64,000 nucleotides of DNA from Gammaproteobacteria bacterium (lineage in GTDB: Bacteria; Pseudomonadota; Gammaproteobacteria; Competibacterales; Competibacteraceae): positions 248,001-312,000 of the forward strand of contig JACKNF010000003.1 of the NCBI GenBank assembly GCA_024234995.1, read 5' to 3'. Under the pieces are notes generated by a model. It was not told where the DNA came from and made no database searches. It saw only the letters and a program-made list of their open reading frames with translations. The position numbers were made by a program, and so were the translations under genes. Shown piece after piece: positions 1 to 7,334 of this stretch. How positions within the stretch are numbered: position 1 is the stretch's first letter; every line of letters starts with the position of its first letter.

Positions 1-1246
1 AAATCGATGCAACGGTTTCCAGAAATTCGGCGTGATCACGGTCGAAATAGTGCCGCCGGAACCGCTCCAAAGCATCGCCGGTTTCAGCAGCCATCCGTGG
101 ATACCAGAAATAGCCCCCGAAGACCTCATCCGCACCCTGGCCACTCTGCACCACCTTGACCGCCTGAGAGACCTGCTCCGCCAGCAGGAAGAATGCGACT
201 GCATCCTGGCCTACCATGGGTTCGGCCATACAGGTCACTGCTTCCGGAAGACGCTCCAGAACCTGGCTGTTAGGGATCAGATACTTGTGATGACGGGTCT
301 GATAACGGGCCGCGACGGGGTCGGAATACTCAAACTCGCTGCCTTTTTCTTCTGGTTGATCCTCGAAGCCTACTGAAAAGGTGCGTAGATCACGGACTCC
401 GGATTCGGCCAACAGCGCCACCAGCAGGCTGGAATCCAGCCCGCCGGACAGCAGCACTCCAACCGGCACGTCGGCAACATCCAGCCGCCGCCGCACTGCA
501 AGCCGCAGCGCGTCATGCACGGCTTGGGTCCACTCGGCCTCAGTACGCAGCGCAGCAGGACGCCGGGCTTGCAGACGCCAATAAACCCGGTTCCGCTCAT
601 TCCCTTGGGCATCGATGGTCAAAGTCGTGGCTGGCGCCAATTTGCGGACACCCTGGAGAAGGGTGCGCGGTGCAGGGATGACCGCATGCAAGGTCAGTTG
701 GTGGTGCAACGCTACCGGGTCGATAGCGGTATTGGTATCCCCAGCAGCCAGTAATGCCTGGCTGTTGGAGGCAAAGCGGAAAGCATGCGGGGTTCTGCTG
801 TAATACAGCGGCTTAATACCCAGCCGGTCACGGGCAAGGAAAAGCGTGTGCTCGCGCTGGTTCCAAAGGGCGAAAGCGAACATACCGGTCAGATGCTCGA
901 CACACTGCTCACCCCATTCAGAGTAGGCTTTAAGAATGACTTCGGTGTCACCCTCGGAGAAGAAGCGGTAGCCCTTAGCCTGTAGTTCCCGCCGCAGTTC
1001 CCGATAATTGTAGATGGCGCCGTTAAATACCAGCGCCAGCCCCAGCTCGGAATCGGCCATCGGCTGATTGGAACGGTCGCTGAGATCAATCACTGACAAC
1101 CGGCGATGACCGAGCAGCAGGTGAGTGTCAGACCAGACGCCTTCATGATCGGGACCACGACGGGCCAGGCGCTGCAGCATCCGTCTCATCAGGGCTAAAT
1201 CAGGTTCATCGCCATCGAAGCGCAGTTCGCCGCTAATACCGCACAT
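1..1246 (-). CDS. Asparagine-synthase-type amidotransferase, probably N-acetylglutaminylglutamine amide synthase; 3' end outside window
   Basis: The protein starts MCG, so Cys2 is exposed as the class II glutaminase nucleophile. It continues through a glutamine amidotransferase domain (RRGPD, NGAIYNY and the GDTEV region) into an asparagine-synthetase ATP-pyrophosphatase domain with the PP-loop SGGLDSS near residue 265. About 415 codons are visible; the family is usually near 590 residues, so the C-terminus lies beyond base 1. Text such as FNGAIYN, AVIPAPRTLL and VQSGQGADE resembles the branch that amidates N-acetylglutaminylglutamine, an osmoprotectant, more than housekeeping AsnB; this assignment is from memory of the family. 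Glutamine hydrolysis feeds ammonia to an acyl-AMP intermediate in the cytoplasm. A BON lipoprotein lies 41 bp upstream on the same strand. The partner acetyltransferase, if present, is outside the window. Confidence 0.85.
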   Translation of the reverse strand, partial: MCGISGELRFDGDEPDLALMRRMLQRLARRGPDHEGVWSDTHLLLGHRRLSVIDLSDRSNQPMADSELGLALVFNGAIYNYRELRRELQAKGYRFFSEGDTEVILKAYSEWGEQCVEHLTGMFAFALWNQREHTLFLARDRLGIKPLYYSRTPHAFRFASNSQALLAAGDTNTAIDPVALHHQLTLHAVIPAPRTLLQGVRKLAPATTLTIDAQGNERNRVYWRLQARRPAALRTEAEWTQAVHDALRLAVRRRLDVADVPVGVLLSGGLDSSLLVALLAESGVRDLRTFSVGFEDQPEEKGSEFEYSDPVAARYQTRHHKYLIPNSQVLERLPEAVTCMAEPMVGQDAVAFFLLAEQVSQAVKVVQSGQGADEVFGGYFWYPRMAAETGDALERFRRHYFDRDHAEFLETVASI

Positions 1247-1287
1247 GCGTGCTCAGAACTCCTAGAAGCTGGATCAGGGACAATGGA

Positions 1288-1644
1288 TTATTCGGGGATA
1301 TATTCGATGCTGGCCCAGAGGACTCGCCGCACCCCAGGCGCAGCGCGCGCGACCGACACAGCACGATTGGCGGCGCGGGCGCTTAACCGGCCGCTGAGAC
1401 TGACCACCCCCTGATTGGAATTCACTGAAATATTGGATTTGGATAGCAGGTCATCCTGACTGAAGGCACGCTGGATAGCAGAGGTAATTTCTGAGTCGTT
1501 GGCTTGAGAAGCGCCACGACCGCTGTCACTAAGGCTGGCGGTGCTGGCCACACTGTCATCACTGCCGGAGCCACCGCCAGAGGTAACGCAACCGGCAATA
1601 CTCAAAGCAGCCAACAGGACAAAAATAACGGTGAGCTTATTCAT
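1288..1644 (-). CDS. BON-domain outer-membrane lipoprotein
   Basis: This 118-residue protein starts at the ATG at 1644, preceded by GGAG with 9 nt spacing; a longer reading to 1728 lacks a better site. The N-terminus is a lipoprotein signal with lipobox LSIAGC (Cys19), followed by a Gly/Ser-rich linker. One BON domain (about residues 50-115) has the typical alternation DSEITSAIQRAF, then VNSNQGVVSLSGRL, then VARAAPGVRRV. BON domains (OsmY and BamE-neighbour types) are periplasmic and thought to bind phospholipid or envelope surfaces, often under osmotic stress. Its position just before an osmolyte-type amidotransferase fits a stress role, but that is inference. Confidence 0.85.
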   Translation of the reverse strand: MNKLTVIFVLLAALSIAGCVTSGGGSGSDDSVASTASLSDSGRGASQANDSEITSAIQRAFSQDDLLSKSNISVNSNQGVVSLSGRLSARAANRAVSVARAAPGVRRVLWASIEYIPE

Positions 1645-1884
1645 CTGTTCGATCTCCATGAGCTGAAACGAAGGGCGCGGAGCGGCTTCGCACCGGTCCG
1701 GCACACGGGGCAAGCGCAAGGATAACACACCCTTGCCACGTGAAACCTGCGTTGCATCGTCGCGAAGCGACGACTAGACTTGCCGCACTGGCGCGTCCGG
1801 CCCCGCTGACGAAACTTCATGCCGCCACGAGGTTCCAACCGGGCGCGATACCTCTTCACTGATATCCTAAGGAGAAGACCGATC

Positions 1885-2463
1885 ATGGCTCACGAACTAC
1901 CTGCATTGCCCTATACCCAGAATGCGCTGGAACCGCATATTTCCAAGGAAACCTTGGAGTTTCATTATGGCAAGCATCATCAGGCCTATGTGACCAATTT
2001 GAACAACCTGATCAAAGGCACCGAATTCGAGAATCTATCGCTTGAAGAGATTATTCTGAAGGCTTCAGGCGGCGTCTTTAACAACGCCGCGCAGGTATGG
2101 AACCATACCTTTTACTGGAATTGCCTAAAACCGAATGGCGGTGGAGAACCAAGCGGTGCGGTCGCCGAGGCGATCAACCAGAAATTTGGCTCATTTGCGG
2201 CCTTCAAAGAAGAATTCACCAAGGTCGCGGTAGGCACCTTTGGTTCTGGCTGGGGCTGGCTGGTCAAGAACCCGGATGGGTCGGTTGAATTGATGAGCAC
2301 CTCCAATGCAGGCACGCCAGCGACCGCTGGCAAAAAGGCGTTGCTGACTTGCGATGTCTGGGAGCATGCCTACTACATCGACTATCGTAATTTGCGCCCG
2401 AAGTATGTTGAGGCATTCTGGAACCTGGTCAACTGGGATTTCGTTGCCCAACAGTACGCCTAA
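1885..2463 (+). CDS. sodB: Superoxide dismutase, Fe type
   Basis: The enzyme converts superoxide to oxygen and hydrogen peroxide in the cytoplasm. It is 192 residues, the usual length of bacterial Fe-SOD. The metal ligands are visible as His27, His74, Asp157 and His161 (motif DVWEHAYY). Gln70 in NNAAQVWNH is the position that marks Fe-type rather than Mn-type enzymes. The ATG at 1885 is preceded by AAGGAG with 9 nt spacing; the in-frame extension to 1819 has no counterpart in the family. The gene stands alone and is followed by a strong terminator hairpin. It is transcribed divergently from the BON lipoprotein. Confidence 0.95.
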   Translation: MAHELPALPYTQNALEPHISKETLEFHYGKHHQAYVTNLNNLIKGTEFENLSLEEIILKASGGVFNNAAQVWNHTFYWNCLKPNGGGEPSGAVAEAINQKFGSFAAFKEEFTKVAVGTFGSGWGWLVKNPDGSVELMSTSNAGTPATAGKKALLTCDVWEHAYYIDYRNLRPKYVEAFWNLVNWDFVAQQYA

Positions 2464-2494
2464 GACAACGAGGCAGCACCCGGCGATGATCGTG

Positions 2495-2538
2495 GCTGGC
2501 AGCGAGCCGGCAACTCTTGCTGGGCTGCTGGCTTTTTT
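2495..2538 (+). terminator. Rho-independent terminator after sodB
   Basis: The arms are GCTGGCAGC (2495-2503) and GCTGCTGGC (2524-2532), paired with two G-U wobbles. An inner CCGGCAA/TTGCTGG stem closes a three-base loop. Six T residues follow at 2533-2538. It sits 32 bp after the sodB stop and before nth. Confidence 0.85.
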
Positions 2539-2566
2539 ATGGCTTGCTCTCTCGTAAGCTCAGGCT

Positions 2567-3211
2567 ATGTCTATGGATTCTTCGAAAATCCGCCAGCTCT
2601 TCACCCGCCTGCAAGCAGCCTGTCCGCGACCGACGACCGAACTGCATTACCATAGTCCTTTCGAGCTGCTCGTTGCAGTGATCCTGTCGGCCCAATCGAC
2701 GGATAAAAAAGTCAACGAAGCGACTTCCAAACTATTCCCAGCCGCTAACACGCCGCAGGCGTTGTTAACGATGGGAGAGACCCGTTTAAAGGAATTGATA
2801 AAAACCATCGGTCTTTATAACACCAAAACAGCAAATATCCTCAAGACTTGCAAGCTGTTGCTGGAGCGGCACAATGGTGAGGTACCGAGCGATCGGCCAG
2901 CGCTGGAAGCCTTACCAGGCGTGGGCCGCAAGACAGCCAACGTCATCTTGAATACGGCTTTCGGTGAACCGGCAATTGCCGTCGACACCCATATTTTCCG
3001 GGTCGCTAACCGCACTGGGCTGGCGCCGGGTAAAACCGTGCGCGATGTGGAAGACATGCTGCTGGCAACGACACCTGATGAATTTAAGCAGGATGCTCAC
3101 CATTGGTTAATCCTGCACGGCCGCTATATCTGCACAGCGCGCAAACCAAACTGTCCAACTTGCCCTATCCGTGATCTTTGTGAGTATCCCGGCAAAAACG
3201 AGGCTCTTTAA
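2567..3211 (+). CDS. nth: Endonuclease III (DNA glycosylase/AP lyase)
   Basis: A base-excision-repair enzyme that removes oxidised pyrimidines and cleaves the abasic site. The 214 residues contain the helix-hairpin-helix LPGVGRKTANVIL, with catalytic Lys122 and catalytic Asp140 in VDTHIFR. A C-terminal 4Fe-4S loop has Cys189, Cys196, Cys199 and Cys205 in the C-x6-C-x2-C-x5-C spacing of the family. The start could be the ATG at 2567 or the one at 2573. The stop codon is immediately followed by the ATG of the DUF1841 gene, so the two are probably co-translated. Confidence 0.95.
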   Translation: MSMDSSKIRQLFTRLQAACPRPTTELHYHSPFELLVAVILSAQSTDKKVNEATSKLFPAANTPQALLTMGETRLKELIKTIGLYNTKTANILKTCKLLLERHNGEVPSDRPALEALPGVGRKTANVILNTAFGEPAIAVDTHIFRVANRTGLAPGKTVRDVEDMLLATTPDEFKQDAHHWLILHGRYICTARKPNCPTCPIRDLCEYPGKNEAL

Positions 3212-3637
3212 ATGTTTGGCAATGATCGCGACAACTTGCGCCGCTACTACTGTACCGTTTGGGAAAAAGCCCGCGCTGGTCAATCGCTGGAGCCGCTGGA
3301 ACAACTCATCGCCAGCGTCATTAACGAACATCCTGAGTATCAAGCCGTGCTCACCGATACTGAAACTGCACTAAGCCGAGAGTACACACCGGAAGGGGGG
3401 CAGACCAATCCTTTTCTACACATGGGCATGCACATTGCAATTCAAGAACAATTGGGCGGTAACCGTCCAGCAGGCATCCTCGCTGTATATCAACAACTCT
3501 GCCAGCGGATAGGCGACACGCATGCCGCCGAGCACGCGATGATGGAATGCCTAGGCGAAGCCCTCTGGGAAGCGCAACGTAGCGGTCACGAGCCAGACGA
3601 GCAGGTTTATCTGGAGCGGTTACGGCGATTGGTGTAA
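3212..3637 (+). CDS. DUF1841 family protein
   Basis: This 141-residue soluble protein is recognisable as DUF1841 by the start FGNDRDNLRRYY, the central NPFLHMGMHIAIQEQ and the C-terminal MECLGEALWEAQR. The histidine-rich middle helix (HMGMH) and a later HAAEHAMMECLGE could form a metal site, but no function is established. It begins directly after the nth stop. nth followed by this family recurs in beta- and gammaproteobacteria, suggesting a link to DNA repair or simple co-transcription. Confidence 0.85.
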   Translation: MFGNDRDNLRRYYCTVWEKARAGQSLEPLEQLIASVINEHPEYQAVLTDTETALSREYTPEGGQTNPFLHMGMHIAIQEQLGGNRPAGILAVYQQLCQRIGDTHAAEHAMMECLGEALWEAQRSGHEPDEQVYLERLRRLV

Positions 3638-3638
3638 T

Positions 3639-3664
3639 CCCTTCCCCCGCCGCATGGGGAAGGG
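3639..3664. terminator. Hairpin between convergent genes, likely bidirectional terminator
   Basis: CCCTTCCCC at 3639-3647 and GGGGAAGGG at 3656-3664 form a perfect 9-bp stem with an 8-base loop. It lies between the stop of the DUF1841 gene and the stop of the convergent membrane-protein gene. No T-run follows on either strand, so termination strength is uncertain. Confidence 0.55.
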
Positions 3665-3677
3665 TTGGAAGGATCAT

Positions 3678-4478
3678 TCAAGCCGGTTGCTGTTCAATAG
3701 CACTGTTGTCAACGAGATCCTGGTACGCATGCCAAGTTGCATGACCGATCAAGGGCAAGGCAATCACTAAGCCAACGTAAAAGGAAACCAGGCCAATCCC
3801 TGTGAAGATCACAATCAACGCTGCCCACAACACCATCGGTCCCGGATTAGCGCGGACCGCAGTAAGGCTGGTCAGCACCGCTGTAATGAAATCGATCTTG
3901 CGATCCAACATCATTGGAATAGCGACTACGCTGATCGCGAAAACCACGGCGGCAATGACTGCTCCCACCCCCATGAAGACTAACAGGAAGGTCAGGCCAC
4001 TCCCTGAGAAGAACAACTGTGAGACCGCACTGCTCAGGGTCATGTTATGACTGGTGGCGATCACGCCGAACAGAACCGCCGACAACCGCGCCCAGACTAT
4101 CATCAATAAACCGATCAGGATTCCGAATAGCAGAATAGGCATCGTGTTATGCCGCCAAGCGGTCAGCGCATGCCCTAAGGTTGCCGGTTCGTTCATTTGC
4201 AACCGGCGGCTAATATCATATAGACCCATTGCCAGAAAGGGGCCCGCTAGCAGAAAGCCTGTGGTCAGCGCCAATGCGTAGTGGAATTGAGCCTCAACTA
4301 GATAGACCAGAACATAGCCCATGATAAGGAAAATCAATCCATAGGGAATACTCGCCGCTGGTGCCTGCCATAGGTCTTTCCAGCCAGCACCTAGCCATTC
4401 CCAAGGCCGATCAATAGTAATGATCCGGATCTTGGGAGTCGTCAATGAACTTTCAACAACCGGAATCGTATCAACCAT
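3678..4478 (-). CDS. DUF2189 family integral membrane protein
   Basis: This 266-residue protein has about six hydrophobic segments (near residues 45-65, 70-90, 115-140, 160-185, 185-205 and 215-245). The N-terminal motif RPWEWLGAGWKDLWQAP and GPFLAMGLYDISRRL are typical of DUF2189. Members are inner-membrane proteins of unknown function. The ATG at 4478 lies just downstream of the glycogen synthase stop (36 bp), so the two minus-strand genes may share a transcript. Confidence 0.8.
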   Translation of the reverse strand: MVDTIPVVESSLTTPKIRIITIDRPWEWLGAGWKDLWQAPAASIPYGLIFLIMGYVLVYLVEAQFHYALALTTGFLLAGPFLAMGLYDISRRLQMNEPATLGHALTAWRHNTMPILLFGILIGLLMIVWARLSAVLFGVIATSHNMTLSSAVSQLFFSGSGLTFLLVFMGVGAVIAAVVFAISVVAIPMMLDRKIDFITAVLTSLTAVRANPGPMVLWAALIVIFTGIGLVSFYVGLVIALPLIGHATWHAYQDLVDNSAIEQQPA

Positions 4479-4514
4479 AGCAATCTCTCCTTCAGTGTTC
4501 GATAAATCGAAACT

Positions 4515-5765
4515 TTAATTACTGCTGCCATTGCGTTGCGCGCGCAAACGGCGATAGAGATCATAGGTTTGCTGGGCGATACTCCGCCAGCTATAGTGCC
4601 GCTCAACCCGTTCACGGCCAGCCCGGCCCATCTGCATGCACAGTTCCGGATCATTAGCGATACGATTGATTGCCTCGGCCATACCGCGTTCAAATCGAGC
4701 GGGGGAAATTGGATCGTGCGGCGGTTCAACAGATAGATGAGGATCCACCAACAGGCCGGTTTCGCCATCCACAACGACTTCGCAGATACCGCCTACGGCA
4801 CTGCCGACCACTGGCGTACCACAGGCCATGGCTTCCAGATTAATGATGCCAAATGGCTCGTAGATCGAGGGACAACAAAAAATGGTGGCATGTGAGTAGA
4901 GCGCAATCGTTTCCTGGCGCGGCAACATCTCTGGAATCCAGACAATGCCAGCTCGATGGCTCTGCAGTTCTTCGACGATCTCCTCAATTTCGCGTTGCAT
5001 CGCCAAGGTGTCTGCGTCACCGGCACAAAGCACAACTTGCAGCTTGGGATCAAGGTGAGGAATCGCTTGGAGCAGATAATACAGCCCTTTCTGCCGGGTA
5101 ATTCGTCCGACAAACAGCACATAGGGGCGATCAGGATCAATCCCATGTTTATTCAGCACTTCAGGAGCATGGACCGGCTGATATTCCTCGGTGTCAATAC
5201 CATTGGGAATCATCACCACCCGGGTGGGATCGACATCGAACAGCCGCAGAATATCTTCGCGGGTACTGCGCGAAACCGCGATGATAGCGTCTGCAGTTTC
5301 TAAGGCGCTTTTTTCGATCCAACATGACAGATCATAACCGTGCCCGAGCTGGTCGCGTTTCCAAGGGCGCAACGGTTCCAGCGAATGGACAGTGATCACC
5401 ATTGGGATGTTATAGAGGATCTTGGCAAGAATGCCGCTGAAATGAGCGTACCATGTGTGGCAGTGAATGATCTCGGCATTGCCATCATCTTCCAGATCAG
5501 CGCCAATGCCTTGACCAACAAAGGCCAAACAGGTGCTCAGTGCCTTGAGTGGTGAGACGAAGGATTGTGGACAACCTGCAAAGTGAGTGGTATCCATTTT
5601 GATGCCGCGCACATGCAATTGGCCTTCGTCCAAGGTTTGGTCGTGGAAACTGCGCACCTCGACCGTGGTTAGCTTCGCCAGTTCGCGGGATAGGTATTCA
5701 ACGTGAACGCCGGCGCCACCATAGACATGCGGCGGATATTCATTCGTGGTCAGCAGAATGCGCAT
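4515..5765 (-). CDS. glgA: GT4 glycogen synthase of the Corynebacterium/GlgM type
   Basis: A cytoplasmic glycosyltransferase of 416 residues with the GT-B fold. The N-terminal acceptor loop is NEYPPHVYGGAGVHVEYL. The nucleotide-sugar domain has GRITRQKG and the EX7E motif within YEPFGIINLEAMACGTPVVG. It resembles the actinobacterial GlgA/GlgM group, not the roughly 480-residue enterobacterial GlgA. Members transfer glucose from ADP-glucose to glycogen or, as GlgM, to glucose-1-phosphate giving maltose-1-phosphate. No branching enzyme, GlgC or GlgE lies nearby, so which reaction applies cannot be told. The leader contains a CCCGCC/GGCGGG hairpin at 5817-5833 of unknown role. Confidence 0.88.
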   Translation of the reverse strand: MRILLTTNEYPPHVYGGAGVHVEYLSRELAKLTTVEVRSFHDQTLDEGQLHVRGIKMDTTHFAGCPQSFVSPLKALSTCLAFVGQGIGADLEDDGNAEIIHCHTWYAHFSGILAKILYNIPMVITVHSLEPLRPWKRDQLGHGYDLSCWIEKSALETADAIIAVSRSTREDILRLFDVDPTRVVMIPNGIDTEEYQPVHAPEVLNKHGIDPDRPYVLFVGRITRQKGLYYLLQAIPHLDPKLQVVLCAGDADTLAMQREIEEIVEELQSHRAGIVWIPEMLPRQETIALYSHATIFCCPSIYEPFGIINLEAMACGTPVVGSAVGGICEVVVDGETGLLVDPHLSVEPPHDPISPARFERGMAEAINRIANDPELCMQMGRAGRERVERHYSWRSIAQQTYDLYRRLRAQRNGSSN

Positions 5766-5948
5766 TGTTGTTATGCTCCCTTGGCCGGGTTAGACGGCAG
5801 TGTGGGTTGCTTTAAACCCGCCTCGACGGCGGGTGAACCAATACTAGGCATTATGCCAAGCACTCTAGGGTTTTTGGAAGGGCGGCACTGATCCAATCAG
5901 TGACTTCTCACTCCTGCGCAAGATATCAGCCGCAAGCTGAATGAATCT

Positions 5949-6527
5949 TTAGAACCCAGCCGCTAAGGTGCGAACTTTGTCGAGCATCGCCTGCCGTTCA
6001 GTACGGGAGACTGAGAGAACCTGATAAAACGCTTGGTAACCGACGTTGCGGACACCGCAGGCACCGAGCACTCCCTCGGCGATAGGGCGAACCAGCAGTT
6101 CGTGCCAGCGTTCCTTCTGATAGATCGCTTCATCGCCGCCCAGTGTGTTGAGAATCAGCGCCCGTTCGTGAGTCAACAATCCCTGCATACCGCCAGCATT
6201 GATATCAAAGGCAAACTTGCGGGTGAAGACCCGGTCGATCCAGCCTTTCAGGATCGCCGGTGGACCGAACCACCAGATCGGATAGATCAACACCAACCCT
6301 TGCGCCCAGCGGACTGCTTCCTGTTCACGTTGCACATCGTCAGACAGGACACCGCGCCAGTTACGTAATAAATCCTCACCATCAAGTATACAGCGGAACT
6401 GCATTTGATAAAGATCATGGACTTGCGTAGCGTGGCCTCGTTCGTGCAACGTAGCTTCGACCACCTCTAAAATAGCCCGGTTGAAACTGTGCAGGTTGGG
6501 ATGCGCGTAGATAATCAGGACATTCAT
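5949..6527 (-). CDS. Flavodoxin-fold NAD(P)H oxidoreductase (KefF/MdaB-like)
   Basis: The 192 residues match the flavodoxin_2 family. They begin MNVLIIYAHPNLHSFNRAI (FMN phosphate-binding region), followed by VLIYPIWWFGPPAILKGWIDRVF and the LNTLGGDE loop, the standard flavin- and substrate-contacting segments. Members are cytoplasmic FMN/FAD enzymes that reduce quinones or act as ancillary subunits of potassium efflux systems. No Kef transporter is adjacent, so a general quinone reductase role is the safer reading. It lies 5 bp downstream of the fumarylacetoacetase-family gene, probably one operon. Confidence 0.85.
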   Translation of the reverse strand: MNVLIIYAHPNLHSFNRAILEVVEATLHERGHATQVHDLYQMQFRCILDGEDLLRNWRGVLSDDVQREQEAVRWAQGLVLIYPIWWFGPPAILKGWIDRVFTRKFAFDINAGGMQGLLTHERALILNTLGGDEAIYQKERWHELLVRPIAEGVLGACGVRNVGYQAFYQVLSVSRTERQAMLDKVRTLAAGF

Positions 6528-6532
6528 GCCGT

Positions 6533-7192
6533 TCAGGCAACCCGTGCAGTAAATTCATATCCAGCCAGATTCAGAATCAGCCTATCACCAGACGCTAGAG
6601 GGCGGACCCCAGCCGGGGTTCCTGTCAGCACCACGTCACCCGGTTGCAAGGTAAAGTAAGCCGAAATATAGGCCATGAGGTCAAAAATACCGACCATCAT
6701 CTGCCGGGTATTTCCTTGCTGGCGAATTTCACCGTTGACTCGAAGGCTCAAATCTGTGGCCTGAGGCGCAGGCAGCGCTTCAGGTTTCAGGAAGGGCGAC
6801 AGCGGACAGGAGCCATCAAAAGCTTTGGCCGTTTCCCAGGGATAGCCTTTCTTCTTCAGTTCGTTCTGCAGATCGCGCAGGGTCAGATCCAGCGCGATAC
6901 CATAACCTGCGACGGCCTGGCGCGCGGTCTCAGCATCAGCGTTTTGCAGCTGCCGCCCCACCAGCACTGCTAATTCGACCTCATGATGACACCCACCGCG
7001 CCCCACAGGTAGTTGTATCGGCTGATCCAAAGCTATCAGGGCAGTCGCCGGCTTCATAAACAGGATAGGGGTTTCCGGCACCATGTTATTCAATTCACGG
7101 ATATGGTCAAGATAATTGCGGCCGATGCAAACCACCTTGCCAACCGGGAAATCGAGCGGACTGCCATTTAGATAACAATGCTGGTAGATCAC
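6533..7192 (-). CDS. Fumarylacetoacetate hydrolase family protein (YcgM-like)
   Basis: The sequence has the FAH fold signature: KVVCIGRNYLDHIRE, the metal-binding HHEVELAVLVG, the catalytic-lid region WETAKAFDGSCP, and GDVVLTGTPAGV near the C-terminus. It closely resembles E. coli YcgM. Enzymes of this group act on small oxo-acids such as acylpyruvates or oxaloacetate. The GTG at 7192 is chosen because AGGA lies 7 nt upstream and the resulting 219-residue protein matches YcgM; an ATG at 7252 would add 20 residues without family support. It is co-directional and nearly contiguous with the flavodoxin-fold gene. Confidence 0.87.
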   Translation of the reverse strand: MIYQHCYLNGSPLDFPVGKVVCIGRNYLDHIRELNNMVPETPILFMKPATALIALDQPIQLPVGRGGCHHEVELAVLVGRQLQNADAETARQAVAGYGIALDLTLRDLQNELKKKGYPWETAKAFDGSCPLSPFLKPEALPAPQATDLSLRVNGEIRQQGNTRQMMVGIFDLMAYISAYFTLQPGDVVLTGTPAGVRPLASGDRLILNLAGYEFTARVA

Positions 7193-7334
7193 GGTTTTTT
7201 CCTGTATTGATAATGCGCTGCTTTTGTAAAAAACACTAGTTTCGTAGCCCAAATACCGATGGTACTGGATAACTCAGCCGATACTTGGCTGGTTTCGGCA
7301 ACCCGGTTTCTGGTATTGCAATTTTGCACAGCTC

